35,576 nucleotides of DNA, taken from NCBI GenBank assembly GCA_018814045.1, contig JAHJAR010000141.1, positions 1-35,576 on the forward strand, in the 5' to 3' direction. Below are positions 1 to 8,632 of the stretch, piece after piece (the first letter of the stretch is position 1; each line of letters opens with the position of its first letter). A model generated the notes under the pieces. The model searched no databases. It was not told the DNA's origin and saw nothing but the letters and a program-made list of their open reading frames with translations. Made by a program: the position numbers and the translations under genes. Origin of the DNA: Planctomycetota bacterium (GTDB taxonomy: Bacteria > Planctomycetota > Phycisphaerae > UBA1845 > Fen-1342).

Positions 1-1103
1 ATGCGGGCCAGATCGAGCGCTTCGCCTTCCACTCCCGGCGGTATCTCCAGCCCCAGGTAGCTCAACAACGTAGGCAGCACGTCGATGCTGGCCACCAGTT
101 GCTCGACGCGCGTGCCCCCATGCGCGGCCCGCGGCAGCCGCAGCAGACACACCGCGTGCAGGGTCGTCTGGTAGGTCGTCAGCCCGTGGTTGAAATAGAA
201 CCGGTGCTCCCAGAAGTTCTCGCCATGATCACTGGTCACCAGCACCAGCGCTTGGTCGAGAACCCCGCGTTGGCGCAGGTCTTCGAGCAGACGGCCAACG
301 TGTTCATCCATGTATGAGATCTCGCCGGCGTAATTTCGCGCCAGCACCTGCGCTTCCACCGTCGCCTCGTGGCCGGCTTGGCGTATCCCCTGACGCACCA
401 CCTCGGTGTGCTCCGGGGTCACTCGCCGCGCGCCGCCATACATCGTGTTGTAGGGCGGTGGGGGGTCGTACGGCTCGTGCGGATCGAAATAGTGCACGAA
501 GAGAAGCAGCTTGTCGGGTATGCCGATTTCGTCGAGATAACTGATGACCGCGTTGGTGACCGACTCGGCCGGGCGTTCGTTGTGCTCGGCCCCGATCACA
601 CTGACAAAGCGCTCGAAACGCTCGTCGTAGTGATCAAAACCCTGGTTGAAGTCAAAGCGGCTTTCCAGTGCGAACGAGCCGATGAACCCCGCCGTGTGAA
701 AGCCCGCCTCTTGCAGGATTTCAGTCAGCAGCAGATTCTCGCGATTCACCATGAAGCCGTTGCGCGGCGTGCCGTGTGTGTGCGAGTACTTGCCAGTGAA
801 CAGCGAAAGGTGCGACGATAGCGTGGTCGGCACCACGGTCATGTAGTCGGTGAACAGGATCGACTCGGCGGCCAGCGCGTCGATGTTCGGCGTGCGCACC
901 TCGGTGTTGCCGTAGCAACCCAGATGATCCGCACGCGTGGTGTCCAGCGAGATGACGATGACGTGCCGGGCGGGCTCGCAGGACTCCGGCTTCTCACGCG
1001 AGCAGGACACGCCCCCGGCCACCGTCCCCAGCAGCGCCAACCACAGACCGGCGCGTACCCAGGTAGCTTCGTCGCCCAGCCAGGATGGAGCTTTCCTCGG
1101 CAT
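1..1103 (-). CDS. Sulfatase-like hydrolase, alkaline-phosphatase superfamily (C-terminus cut by window edge)
   Basis: Reading the minus strand from the ATG at 1103 gives 367 codons that run off the window. A hydrophobic segment (residues about 18-33) ends in GGVSCS, so the protein is exported; a lipoprotein is possible but the lipobox is poor. The sulfatase fold is clear: VIVISLDTTRADHLGCYG supplies the metal-binding Asp, DALAAES follows, and SDHGENFWEH (about residue 300) supplies the later metal Asp/His. At the nucleophile position the protein reads PTTLSSHLSLFTG, where classical sulfatases have the formylglycine motif C/S-x-P-x-R. No Cys is available for conversion, so it may act as another phospho- or sulfo-ester hydrolase or transferase. 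In-frame ATGs at 1136 and 1139 are alternative starts; none has a clear SD. Confidence 0.85.
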   Translation of the reverse strand, partial: MPRKAPSWLGDEATWVRAGLWLALLGTVAGGVSCSREKPESCEPARHVIVISLDTTRADHLGCYGNTEVRTPNIDALAAESILFTDYMTVVPTTLSSHLSLFTGKYSHTHGTPRNGFMVNRENLLLTEILQEAGFHTAGFIGSFALESRFDFNQGFDHYDERFERFVSVIGAEHNERPAESVTNAVISYLDEIGIPDKLLLFVHYFDPHEPYDPPPPYNTMYGGARRVTPEHTEVVRQGIRQAGHEATVEAQVLARNYAGEISYMDEHVGRLLEDLRQRGVLDQALVLVTSDHGENFWEHRFYFNHGLTTYQTTLHAVCLLRLPRAAHGGTRVEQLVASIDVLPTLLSYLGLEIPPGVEGEALDLAR

Positions 1104-1197
1104 GCCGTAGCTTACACAGTCGAGCAAAAAGAGCATCATGCCACAGGCCAGAGATTCAGCGCACCGCAACCGTGCTATTGTAGCGTCTCCCAATCAC

Positions 1198-1292
1198 GAC
1201 GTGCTTCCGAGCCGCGACCGTCAGGGAGCGATTGCCGGCGGCGCCGATCGGTTCTCAACACAACCGCTCCCCGGCGGTCGCGGCTGCTCCGC
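1198..1292. repeat. REP-like imperfect palindrome, copy 1
   Basis: Arms at 1209-1230 and 1265-1286 are near-perfect inverted repeats: the reverse complement of the left arm, CGCTCCCTGACGGTCGCGGC, matches the right arm with two mismatches. The roughly 34-bp centre is GC-rich. It lies in the non-coding stretch between the sulfatase start and the rimO stop. A related sequence recurs at 32532-32597. Extragenic palindromes of this kind are often dispersed by RAYT transposases; none is visible here. Confidence 0.7.
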
Positions 1293-1390
1293 AAATTCGG
1301 ATTCTCATCCCCCGTGGGTGCGGCGGAAGCTCCATGAGAACTCGGGTTTGAATACGATGCCGTAATTGTGAGACACTGCACTATGCCGGT

Positions 1391-2794
1391 CTACGAGCCA
1401 CATAAGCCCGGTTGCAGCACAAGATCGTAGCCGTCTGCGCCGACGCAGTCGGCCGTCAGAAACGTCCCCGGCGCGGCCGTATCCGTGCGCAGCAGGCACA
1501 CCGAATCAACCTCCGGTGCCTGACCGGCGTGGCGGGCGACAATGCCACGCTCGTCTGGCGGCTCGCCGTCCACCAGCACCTCCAGGGCTTGCCCAACGCG
1601 CCCTGCCGCCGCTGCCAGGGCGACCTCCTGCTGGGCCAGCATCAGCCGCGCGTAGCGCTCTTGCCGCAAGGACGCGTCAAGCTGCCGCGGCAGCCGGCCG
1701 GCCGGCGTGTCCGGCTCAGGTGAGAATGCAAACGCCCCCGCCGCGTCAAACCCGAAATCACGTACGAAGGCGAGCAGTTCCTCGAACTCGGCCTCCGTCT
1801 CGCCGGGAAAGCCGACGATGAACGTCGTGCGAATGGCCACGCCGGGGATGCGCTGACGGATGCGCGCCAGGAGGTTCTCGGTTTGCCGGCGCGTCACACC
1901 GCGGCGCATGGCCTTGAGGATGCGGTCGTTGACGTGCTGAAGCGGAATGTCGACGTAGTTGACGAAGCGGTCGCACTCGGCGAGCGCGTCCAGCATGCCG
2001 TCGGTCAGCATGGTCGGGTAGACGTACATCAGGCGCAGCCAACGCGCACCATCACAGGCCGCGTCGAGCTGCCGCAGCAGACCGGCCAGACCGGGCTCGT
2101 AGTCGATGTCACGCCCATAGCTGGTTGTATCCTGGCCGATCAAAACCAGCTCGCGCGCCCCGGCGGCGATGAGTTCGCGGCATTCGGCAACCAGTTCGTC
2201 CGGCGGCTTGCTGTGCAGGGGGCCACGGATCGCCGGAATCGTGCAGAACGAGCACTTCTGGTTGCAGCCTTCGCTGATGCGCACGTAGGTGTAGTGCGGC
2301 GGCGTCAGGCGCAGACGACCGCGGTCGGACCAGGGCTGCGGGTGGTAGTTGCCCAGGTAAAGGCTGACGTCCGGGTCGCGCTCGGCCGGCCACACAGCCC
2401 GCGCAACGTCATCACGGTTGTGCACGCCGACGAGGGCGTCTATCTCGGGCACGGCGTTGAACAGCTCTTGCCCGTCGCGTTGGACGAGACAGCCGGCCAC
2501 GACGATGCGGCCGAGTTCGCCGCGGCGTTTGCGCTCGGCCAGTTCACGGATCACGTCGAGGGCCTCGTCGCGCGCGGCACCGAGAAAACCGCAGGTGTTG
2601 ACGACAACCGTATCCGCCGCCGACTCGTCGCCGGTGATAATTGCCCCCGACTCGGCGATCTGCCCCAGCATCTTCTCCGAGTCCACGAGGTTCTTCGCAC
2701 AACCGAGCGAGACGAAGCCGACGACGGGCGGCTCGCGCCGTGCTTTGACCGCCCGCGTCGGCGTGCTTTTTCGTTTGGTGGAATGGGAGGCCAT
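1391..2794 (-). CDS. rimO: Ribosomal protein S12 methylthiotransferase RimO
   Basis: Radical-SAM methylthiotransferase that adds a methylthio group to the conserved aspartate of ribosomal protein S12. The N-terminal MTTase domain carries GFVSLGCAKNLVDSEKMLG (cluster Cys32), typical of RimO rather than MiaB, plus two further cluster cysteines in NTCGFLGAA and VAGCLVQRDG. The radical-SAM CxxxCxxC is CNQKCSFC, followed by TIP and then by RSKPPDEL-like text (here HSKPPDELVAE). A C-terminal TRAM-like region (VLVDGEPPDERGIVARHAGQ) follows. The 467-aa length is usual apart from a short basic N-terminal extension. The ATG at 2794 has no SD. A 341-aa ORF on the opposite strand (1883-2908) is an antisense artefact of high GC. 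Confidence 0.95.
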   Translation of the reverse strand: MASHSTKRKSTPTRAVKARREPPVVGFVSLGCAKNLVDSEKMLGQIAESGAIITGDESAADTVVVNTCGFLGAARDEALDVIRELAERKRRGELGRIVVAGCLVQRDGQELFNAVPEIDALVGVHNRDDVARAVWPAERDPDVSLYLGNYHPQPWSDRGRLRLTPPHYTYVRISEGCNQKCSFCTIPAIRGPLHSKPPDELVAECRELIAAGARELVLIGQDTTSYGRDIDYEPGLAGLLRQLDAACDGARWLRLMYVYPTMLTDGMLDALAECDRFVNYVDIPLQHVNDRILKAMRRGVTRRQTENLLARIRQRIPGVAIRTTFIVGFPGETEAEFEELLAFVRDFGFDAAGAFAFSPEPDTPAGRLPRQLDASLRQERYARLMLAQQEVALAAAAGRVGQALEVLVDGEPPDERGIVARHAGQAPEVDSVCLLRTDTAAPGTFLTADCVGADGYDLVLQPGLCGS

Positions 2795-2986
2795 CTTGGA
2801 GTGTGTCGCAACCTCGTGAGCAGCTCGCCACCAGCCAACGCTGCATGGCTTCTACAAAGCGTAGCGAGCGGTTGCGCTGGCGGCAATGCCCCGGATGCGT
2901 TCTCATAGGCGTCAACTGGAGGGCGGCATGGGCTCACCGCCGGTCCGGGATGCGGCCGCGGGCCCCTGCCGTCGAATGTCGTCACC

Positions 2987-3925
2987 ATGCCGCGTTGCCC
3001 GAACTGCGATTACGACCTGACCGGCCTGGAGTTGCCGCACCGCTGTCCCGAGTGCGGGCACCTCTCGGACCCCGAGCAGGAGCGTGCCGCCGCCGTGGCG
3101 TGGTATTGCTACTGGAAGGGCCTCTTCTTCCGGCGGCCACCGCCCATGGCGCTGGCCTACCTGGGCAACCCCGCCTGTCGGCGCCAAGCCCGGCGGCGCT
3201 ACCTGACGCTGGTGCTGCTGCCTTGGCTGGCCGTGACCTGCGTGCTCCTGATGCTGAATTCGGTGGAGATCGTCCACAAGCACGAGCGCTGGTGGGAAAC
3301 ACCGGAGTTGCCGGGTGAGAAGCTCAATCACAAAGTGGACGTGCAGACGGATCGGGTCCTCGCGTTCAATTTCCATCTGGGGCCGTTCTTCCTGGATTTC
3401 GGTTCCGGATCGGAGCTGTTGCACCGGAAGACCAACAACTCGCTCCGGCTGAGCTGGCCCCACCCCGACAACTTTACGTGGATTGTCTTTCTCGCTCCCC
3501 CCGTGTTCGGCGTAGTGGGCATCTACCTCCTGGGCCTGACTCTGTTGGGAGATCGCGCCCTGCGCGGACAGATCGCCCGCGTTGGTAGTACTGGCCCGGC
3601 TTGGGTGCTCGCAGCTTTATTGGCGCCCTGGCTGATTACCGCGCTGCTATTGCATTTCCTGGTGGCGATCTGTTTCTCAGTGGATGAACTGGATTTTCTG
3701 CCAAGCATAGTCAGCGGCATGGCAGTGGCGGCGCTCATCTGGACTGCCCTGGCTGTTTATGCGCTGGGGGCCCTGATCGTCCTCTCAAGCACGCTGCTTG
3801 CCCAGCGTCCTCGGCGCCGTGGTTTCCTCGTTTGGGGCGCCGCCATCGTGAGCTTCATCGTGTGGGCCGTGACTTTGGGCGGTTCGTGGTTCCTGATGGT
3901 CCTGCTGATCGACCTGCTCGACTGA
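2987..3925 (+). CDS. Zinc-ribbon multi-pass membrane protein of unknown function
   Basis: 312 aa. The N-terminus holds a double CxxC zinc ribbon: CPNCDYDLTGL and CPECGHLSDPEQ (residues 4-23). An Arg-rich segment follows, then about five hydrophobic segments at roughly 73-91, 164-185, 204-226, 240-268 and 282-305. A long non-hydrophobic loop (about 92-162) separates TM1 from TM2. A CPxCxYDLTGL ribbon before membrane segments is a recurring planctomycete arrangement, but no function is known to me. The ATG at 2987 lacks an SD. The gene stands alone, divergent from rimO and convergent with the hydrolase at 3947. Confidence 0.8.
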   Translation: MPRCPNCDYDLTGLELPHRCPECGHLSDPEQERAAAVAWYCYWKGLFFRRPPPMALAYLGNPACRRQARRRYLTLVLLPWLAVTCVLLMLNSVEIVHKHERWWETPELPGEKLNHKVDVQTDRVLAFNFHLGPFFLDFGSGSELLHRKTNNSLRLSWPHPDNFTWIVFLAPPVFGVVGIYLLGLTLLGDRALRGQIARVGSTGPAWVLAALLAPWLITALLLHFLVAICFSVDELDFLPSIVSGMAVAALIWTALAVYALGALIVLSSTLLAQRPRRRGFLVWGAAIVSFIVWAVTLGGSWFLMVLLIDLLD

Positions 3926-3946
3926 ACCCGCCGGGTCGTTTCTGGG

Positions 3947-4981
3947 CTACTCCCCCAGCACAAACTTCATCGCTTGGTGCAGCTCCTCGTCCGTGTTCTT
4001 GGGGAAAGTGTGCCCCAGGTTCTCGTAGACCTTGAGTTGCACCGGAATGCCGGCCTTCTGATACTCTTTGGCGGCGGTGCGGTTGGCCTCCAGGATCGGA
4101 TCGCGGTCGCCGACCATCACGTAGAAACGCGGCCGCCGCGCTCCCTCCAGCAACGCCGGGCCGGCTTCCGACGAGTTGTAGCTGCCGGCGACGGGGATCA
4201 CGCCGGCGAACTTGTCCGGATGCCGGATTCCCAGATTGAACGCGATGTACGCACCCTGCGAGAAACCGGTCAGGACGATGCGCTGCTCGTCGATCTTGTG
4301 CTCCTTCAGCACCACCTTAACGGCGCTAGTCACCAGGTAGTCGGCTTCGTCCGCGGTGCCCCACTCGAATCCGGCCGCCCGTCCAACACCGGTCGGACGC
4401 ACGGCCCGCGGTGCCACCAGGATTGCCCCGCTCTTCTGGGCGACGCTGCGCCAGACGCCGGCGATCTGCTCGGCTGTCCCGCCATAGGGATGCAAGGCGA
4501 CGATCAAGGGGGCCGGCTTGCCGCGGTCGAGGTCCTCCGGGACGACGATCAGCGGCGTGCTCTTCTCGGCTAGCTTCAAAAAAGCGGCCCGATCGCGCGC
4601 CGCGTGCTGCCGGACAATCTCCAGCGTGGCTGGGTAGCCAGGCAGCGTGCGGATGGGCTTCAAGTCCGGGTCGGTCTCAAACAGATACCGGTCGCTGAAC
4701 CCGGCCTCGGCCGCCTTACGAGCCCAGATGAGGGCGTTCTCGGCGTCGCCACTCAACCCGTACGCACACGCCAGGTTGTATGCGTTGTGGCTGTTGGCCG
4801 GGTCACGTTCGACCAACTTCAACCCGATTTCGATCGCCGACGGCCAGTCCTTGCTCTGGTAAGCTTCGAAGTACGCCCGCCGCAGGCTATCAACCGATTC
4901 CTGGGCCAAGGCGGCGGCCGGCAGCAGTATCAGTGCGGCACAGGCCACACCGCACAAGATGTGCTTCATGGTGCGTTTCAT
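3947..4981 (-). CDS. Secreted TPR-containing alpha/beta hydrolase (esterase/depolymerase-like)
   Basis: Start taken at the ATG at 4981, which has GAGG eight bases upstream and gives 344 aa. The upstream in-frame ATG at 5062 would put 27 Arg-rich residues before the signal peptide. The signal peptide is residues 1-27, ending PAAALAQ. Residues about 30-120 are TPR-like (NAYNLACAYGLSGDAENALIWARKA). The hydrolase domain has an oxyanion strand LIVALHPYGG (about 159-168), nucleophile elbow GFSQG (Ser241), acid GDRDP (Asp292 or Asp294) and LGHTFP (His324). This resembles the phospholipase/carboxylesterase and PHB-depolymerase-like families. The substrate cannot be read from sequence; export suggests an extracytoplasmic ester. 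Confidence 0.85.
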   Translation of the reverse strand: MKRTMKHILCGVACAALILLPAAALAQESVDSLRRAYFEAYQSKDWPSAIEIGLKLVERDPANSHNAYNLACAYGLSGDAENALIWARKAAEAGFSDRYLFETDPDLKPIRTLPGYPATLEIVRQHAARDRAAFLKLAEKSTPLIVVPEDLDRGKPAPLIVALHPYGGTAEQIAGVWRSVAQKSGAILVAPRAVRPTGVGRAAGFEWGTADEADYLVTSAVKVVLKEHKIDEQRIVLTGFSQGAYIAFNLGIRHPDKFAGVIPVAGSYNSSEAGPALLEGARRPRFYVMVGDRDPILEANRTAAKEYQKAGIPVQLKVYENLGHTFPKNTDEELHQAMKFVLGE

Positions 4982-5265
4982 CGGCAGGTCCTCGCGTTCC
5001 GGGCTTCTTGATGTGCCGCTGACGCGGCGCCTCCAGGGCTCATAGCGTAGTACGGCACGCACATCGCCGCAATCGGTGGGCGCGGCGCCGCGGCTTCCCC
5101 TGGCTCAGCCCAGCGGGTACCTTTTCCGGCGATCGTGTGGGTAGCCCGCGCGGGCCCAGTTGGGAGACAGGTCGAGCTGGAACTCACGCCGGCTTCCGGC
5201 CCCGCTGGGCGCGCGGCGCCGGGTCGCCTGGAGCCGAGTCCTCTATCTGATACGCCGGGAGCCTG

Positions 5266-6771
5266 GTGGAAACGGGATTGCTAGCTTCCATGCCGGACTG
5301 GGCAGCAGTGTGGGAATACGTTTGGGGGCCGATTGCGGCCACGCCGTGGGCTTCGTGGCGAGACTTCTGGCTCCAACAGGTATTCAGTGATCGCTTTCGG
5401 GTGTGCTTCTTCCTGCCGCTGGCACCAGTGCTGTTGCTGTTTTCACGGCGCTACCTGCGCCACGGAATAATCCTGACCGGGCTGGCCTTCGTGGCGTACG
5501 TGTTTGGCGCGCTGTACGCGCTGTTCTGGTTGGGCTCGTGCGTGCTGTTTCACCGCCTGAGCGAGCAGTTCGCGATTGAGGCCAAACGCAAGGACGTTCT
5601 GCAATGGGGCCCCCCACTGGCCGCAACGGGCTGCATCGTCGGCTGGCTGCTGATCTCGCAGGCTTTCGAACACCTCGACTTGTGGACTAACTGGAATGAC
5701 TGGCTCTACTTCCACGCCCCCTGGCTCTACCCCGTCGGTGCACGCGACTTCCCCTGGGAGCCATACTGGGCCGGCGTGACGCGTCCCACACCCAACGGCG
5801 ACCCGCCGCCGCAGCTATTCCGCGTCCTGTTCCATGATCCACACATTATCGGGACGGCGTACTTCGCCATCCGGATGCTGCACTACTTCTCGGAGATCAA
5901 GCGGGACACGATTCCGCGTGAACGGCGGACGTTGCTGAACTTCATGGCCTACCTGTGCTATGCTCCCACGCTCATGCAGGGCCCCATCGAGCGCTTTCCG
6001 CAGTTCCAGGACGAGATGGACACCTGCCACGAGCGGCGATCGTGGCCGAACGTCTTGCCAGCACTGGGGCGGATGGCTTGGGGGATGTCGAAATGTCTGG
6101 CCGGTTTGCTGTACCTCGCTCCGGAGGTTTCTATCCGGCTCGACGTCGGCAGCCCGGAAGGCTACTACGGCCATCCGGAACGCATTGAAAGCTACGCGTG
6201 GCTCTACTTCGGGATCTACCTGCAAATCTACCTCTTGTACCTGCTCTTCAGCGGGTATTGCGACATTACGGCCGGCATCGCCCGGCTGCTCGGTTATCGG
6301 CAGGTCGAGAACTTCAAGCGGCCCTGGCTAGCTACCAGCATGCGCGACTTCTGGCGACGCTGGCACATCAGCCTGTCGATGATCCTGCGCGACTACATCT
6401 ACATCGCCTTTGGTGGAAACCGCCGCCATGTCACCCTGAACCTATGCCTGACCTTCATCATCTGCGGCGTCTGGCACCGCTTGACGCCACACGTCGCCCT
6501 CTGGGGCATCCTGATGGGCCTGATGGTGGCCGTGAACCAATGGTGGGTGCAGTGGATGAAGAGAGTGGAGGCCACGCCAACCGGCTGGCTGCCAGCAGCG
6601 CGGCGGGGCGTGTGTCGCCTCTGGCCGCTGCCGCAAATCCTCTCCTGGGCGCTGACGATGCATTGCTTCGTGATGTCGCTGCTGGTGTTCTTCGGCGGCT
6701 GGGGGGCGGTGCGCGTGGCCTGGGAGTTGACCAGGCGACCACTGGCCTGGCTGGCGGGTTGCTTCGGGTAG
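5266..6771 (+). CDS. MBOAT-family membrane-bound O-acyltransferase (AlgI/DltB-like)
   Basis: 501 aa from the GTG at 5266 (GGGAG just upstream); the ATG at 5290 is an equally possible start. Polytopic: hydrophobic helices at about 44-60, 66-97, 117-130, 225-240, 312-340 and 390-422, and one near the C-terminus. The MBOAT core is plain: NFMAYLCYAPTLMQGPIERF, then MRDFWRRWHISLS (His367), then CGVWHRLTPHVALWG with the catalytic His404. The family moves acyl groups from a donor across or at the membrane onto polysaccharides, teichoic acids or lipids. AlgI-type proteins usually sit beside an SGNH/AlgJ-type esterase or a polysaccharide cluster; neither neighbour is one, so the acceptor is unknown. 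Confidence 0.9.
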   Translation: METGLLASMPDWAAVWEYVWGPIAATPWASWRDFWLQQVFSDRFRVCFFLPLAPVLLLFSRRYLRHGIILTGLAFVAYVFGALYALFWLGSCVLFHRLSEQFAIEAKRKDVLQWGPPLAATGCIVGWLLISQAFEHLDLWTNWNDWLYFHAPWLYPVGARDFPWEPYWAGVTRPTPNGDPPPQLFRVLFHDPHIIGTAYFAIRMLHYFSEIKRDTIPRERRTLLNFMAYLCYAPTLMQGPIERFPQFQDEMDTCHERRSWPNVLPALGRMAWGMSKCLAGLLYLAPEVSIRLDVGSPEGYYGHPERIESYAWLYFGIYLQIYLLYLLFSGYCDITAGIARLLGYRQVENFKRPWLATSMRDFWRRWHISLSMILRDYIYIAFGGNRRHVTLNLCLTFIICGVWHRLTPHVALWGILMGLMVAVNQWWVQWMKRVEATPTGWLPAARRGVCRLWPLPQILSWALTMHCFVMSLLVFFGGWGAVRVAWELTRRPLAWLAGCFG

Positions 6772-6976
6772 GCGCGTTCGAAGCGATCGCGTCCGCCGTC
6801 CGGCGGCCCGAAATACGCGGGCAGCGGGCCGCACACGTCTTATAAGTATGGCCGCGGTCACATCTCGAGGGTGGCACCGACCCGCCGCCGCCGCACTAGT
6901 TACGAATCGTCCCGGCCCTGGAAGCCGATGATCCAGTATCGAGCACCGAGGGCAACTGTGCACAGAGGATCCTGCT

Positions 6977-8632
6977 ATGCAAACTGCAAACTGGCAGCCG
7001 GGGCTGGTGCGGCCACTCCGCCGTGACACGGACTGTGCGAACGCGGCCGCCACCGCCATCGGCGTGCTGGCTCTGGTGAGCGCCGGCTGGTGCTGTGTCT
7101 GCGGCGTGGCAACAGCCTCTGGGCAAACCTACGACATCGCTGTGCTGGCGGGCGAGGACAGCGTTCGCAGCCAGGCCTACGGCATCAATGCGACGGGGCA
7201 GACCGTCGGTTGGTCCGTGGCCGGCGATACAACCCACGCCACCCACTGGCACAACGACCTGATCACGGACCTGCATGGCACGGTCCATTTCTGGCTGGAA
7301 CACCCCTACGACGGGGATTACAGCGAGGCCTTCGACATCTCGGACAGCAACCAGGTGGTCGGTGGATCCATCCGTTACTACAAGTGCCTGGACGGCAACA
7401 TCCCGCACTTTCACGCCTTCGTCATGCGACCCGCCGTCCTCAGCGATCTGGCCACGCCCTACCCCGGCGACGCGCTGACCGACCTGGGCACTTTCGGCGC
7501 CCCCTGCGTAGCCTGGGACAGCGCCACTGTCGGCATCAGTAATCGCAGTCACGCCGTTGGTTGGGCGGACGTCGACGACCGCGGCACCGTGCGCGCCTTC
7601 CTGGTCACGCCCCAAAATGGCGTGTGGTACGTGGACGCGAACGCCGACTACGTCAACGATCTGATGGTGAATCTCGGCGTGCTGCATGTCGACACGACAG
7701 TCAGCAGCGCGACGGCCGTGAATGACACCGGTATCGTCACCGGATATTCGTACATTCTGCCGCCGGCCCAGAGCACGGCGTATCATGCGTTCGTGGTCGT
7801 GCCAGTGGACACGGATCTCGACGGCGTCAACGATCTATGGGCCCGCGATGCAAACGCCGACGGCGTCAACGATCTGATGGCCGACGTCGGCACGCTGGGG
7901 GGGAACAACAGTTGGGGCCGCGACATCAATAACCTCGGGCAGATCGCGGGCGAGTCAGACACGGACGATGGCAACGTGCACGCCTTTGTCGTGACGCCGC
8001 TGGACACGAACAGCGACGGCACTCCCGATCTGTGGTTCAGCGACCTCGACGGCGACGGCGCGAACGATTTGATGACCGACTTGGGTACGCTGGGCGGCGC
8101 CAATAGCAGTGCGTCGCGGCTCAACGACAGCGGCCACATTGTCGGCTGGGCGGAGAACAGTGATGGCGAGCGCCGCGCCTGCCGGTGGGTCAACGGCACC
8201 ATCACCGACCTGAATGCCGTGCTGAACCACACTACGACCGTGCTGCTCACCGAGGCGCGTGACATCAACGCCCGCGGGCAGATTGCCGGTTGGGGCGTGT
8301 CCCGCGCCGGCACCTCCGATGACAAGCGCGCCTTCATCCTGACCGAGGCCGAGGCGGAAACCGATGCCGGTGGCTCCGCAGATACTGGTGGCGGAGGTGA
8401 CAGCGGCGGGTCGGGCGGTACTAGCAGTCATATCGATGGCGCCGATGACCTGGCACCAGTGCCCGAGCCGGGCACGACGCAGACCGACCAGGGCACCGGC
8501 GGCGAATCGGGCAGCGGGACCACCCCGACCGCAACGCCGGCGCTGTGCGGTTTCGGCACGCTCGCCGTCTTGCCGTTCACCTTGCTCGGATTGGTCTGCG
8601 CGAAGATCGGCGCCAGGCTCAGGCGGCCCTGA
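6977..8632 (+). CDS. HAF-repeat surface protein with Gly/Ser linker and C-terminal membrane anchor
   Basis: 551 aa; AGAGG lies eight bases before the ATG. A signal/anchor segment spans about 25-48 (ends ATASGQ). At least three tandem units of about 65 residues begin near 207, 271 and 336, with a diverged one near 147. Each starts AFxVxP, continues with DLGTLGG and ends in an IN-x-x-GxIxGW-like motif, the HAF-repeat pattern. Two units carry DxDxDG-type acidic motifs (DTDLDGVNDLW, DTNSDGTPDLW) that resemble calcium-binding thrombospondin type 3 repeats. Residues 457-522 are a Gly/Ser/Thr-rich linker. The tail is LCGFG, a hydrophobic helix (about 528-543), then RLRRP, which looks like a cell-surface sorting or anchoring signal. 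Function is unknown. Confidence 0.8.
   Translation: MQTANWQPGLVRPLRRDTDCANAAATAIGVLALVSAGWCCVCGVATASGQTYDIAVLAGEDSVRSQAYGINATGQTVGWSVAGDTTHATHWHNDLITDLHGTVHFWLEHPYDGDYSEAFDISDSNQVVGGSIRYYKCLDGNIPHFHAFVMRPAVLSDLATPYPGDALTDLGTFGAPCVAWDSATVGISNRSHAVGWADVDDRGTVRAFLVTPQNGVWYVDANADYVNDLMVNLGVLHVDTTVSSATAVNDTGIVTGYSYILPPAQSTAYHAFVVVPVDTDLDGVNDLWARDANADGVNDLMADVGTLGGNNSWGRDINNLGQIAGESDTDDGNVHAFVVTPLDTNSDGTPDLWFSDLDGDGANDLMTDLGTLGGANSSASRLNDSGHIVGWAENSDGERRACRWVNGTITDLNAVLNHTTTVLLTEARDINARGQIAGWGVSRAGTSDDKRAFILTEAEAETDAGGSADTGGGGDSGGSGGTSSHIDGADDLAPVPEPGTTQTDQGTGGESGSGTTPTATPALCGFGTLAVLPFTLLGLVCAKIGARLRRP

Noticed and set aside
1883..2908. 341-aa ORF on the plus strand
   Set aside because: Antisense to rimO, with low-complexity composition and no motif; typical of high-GC antisense frames.
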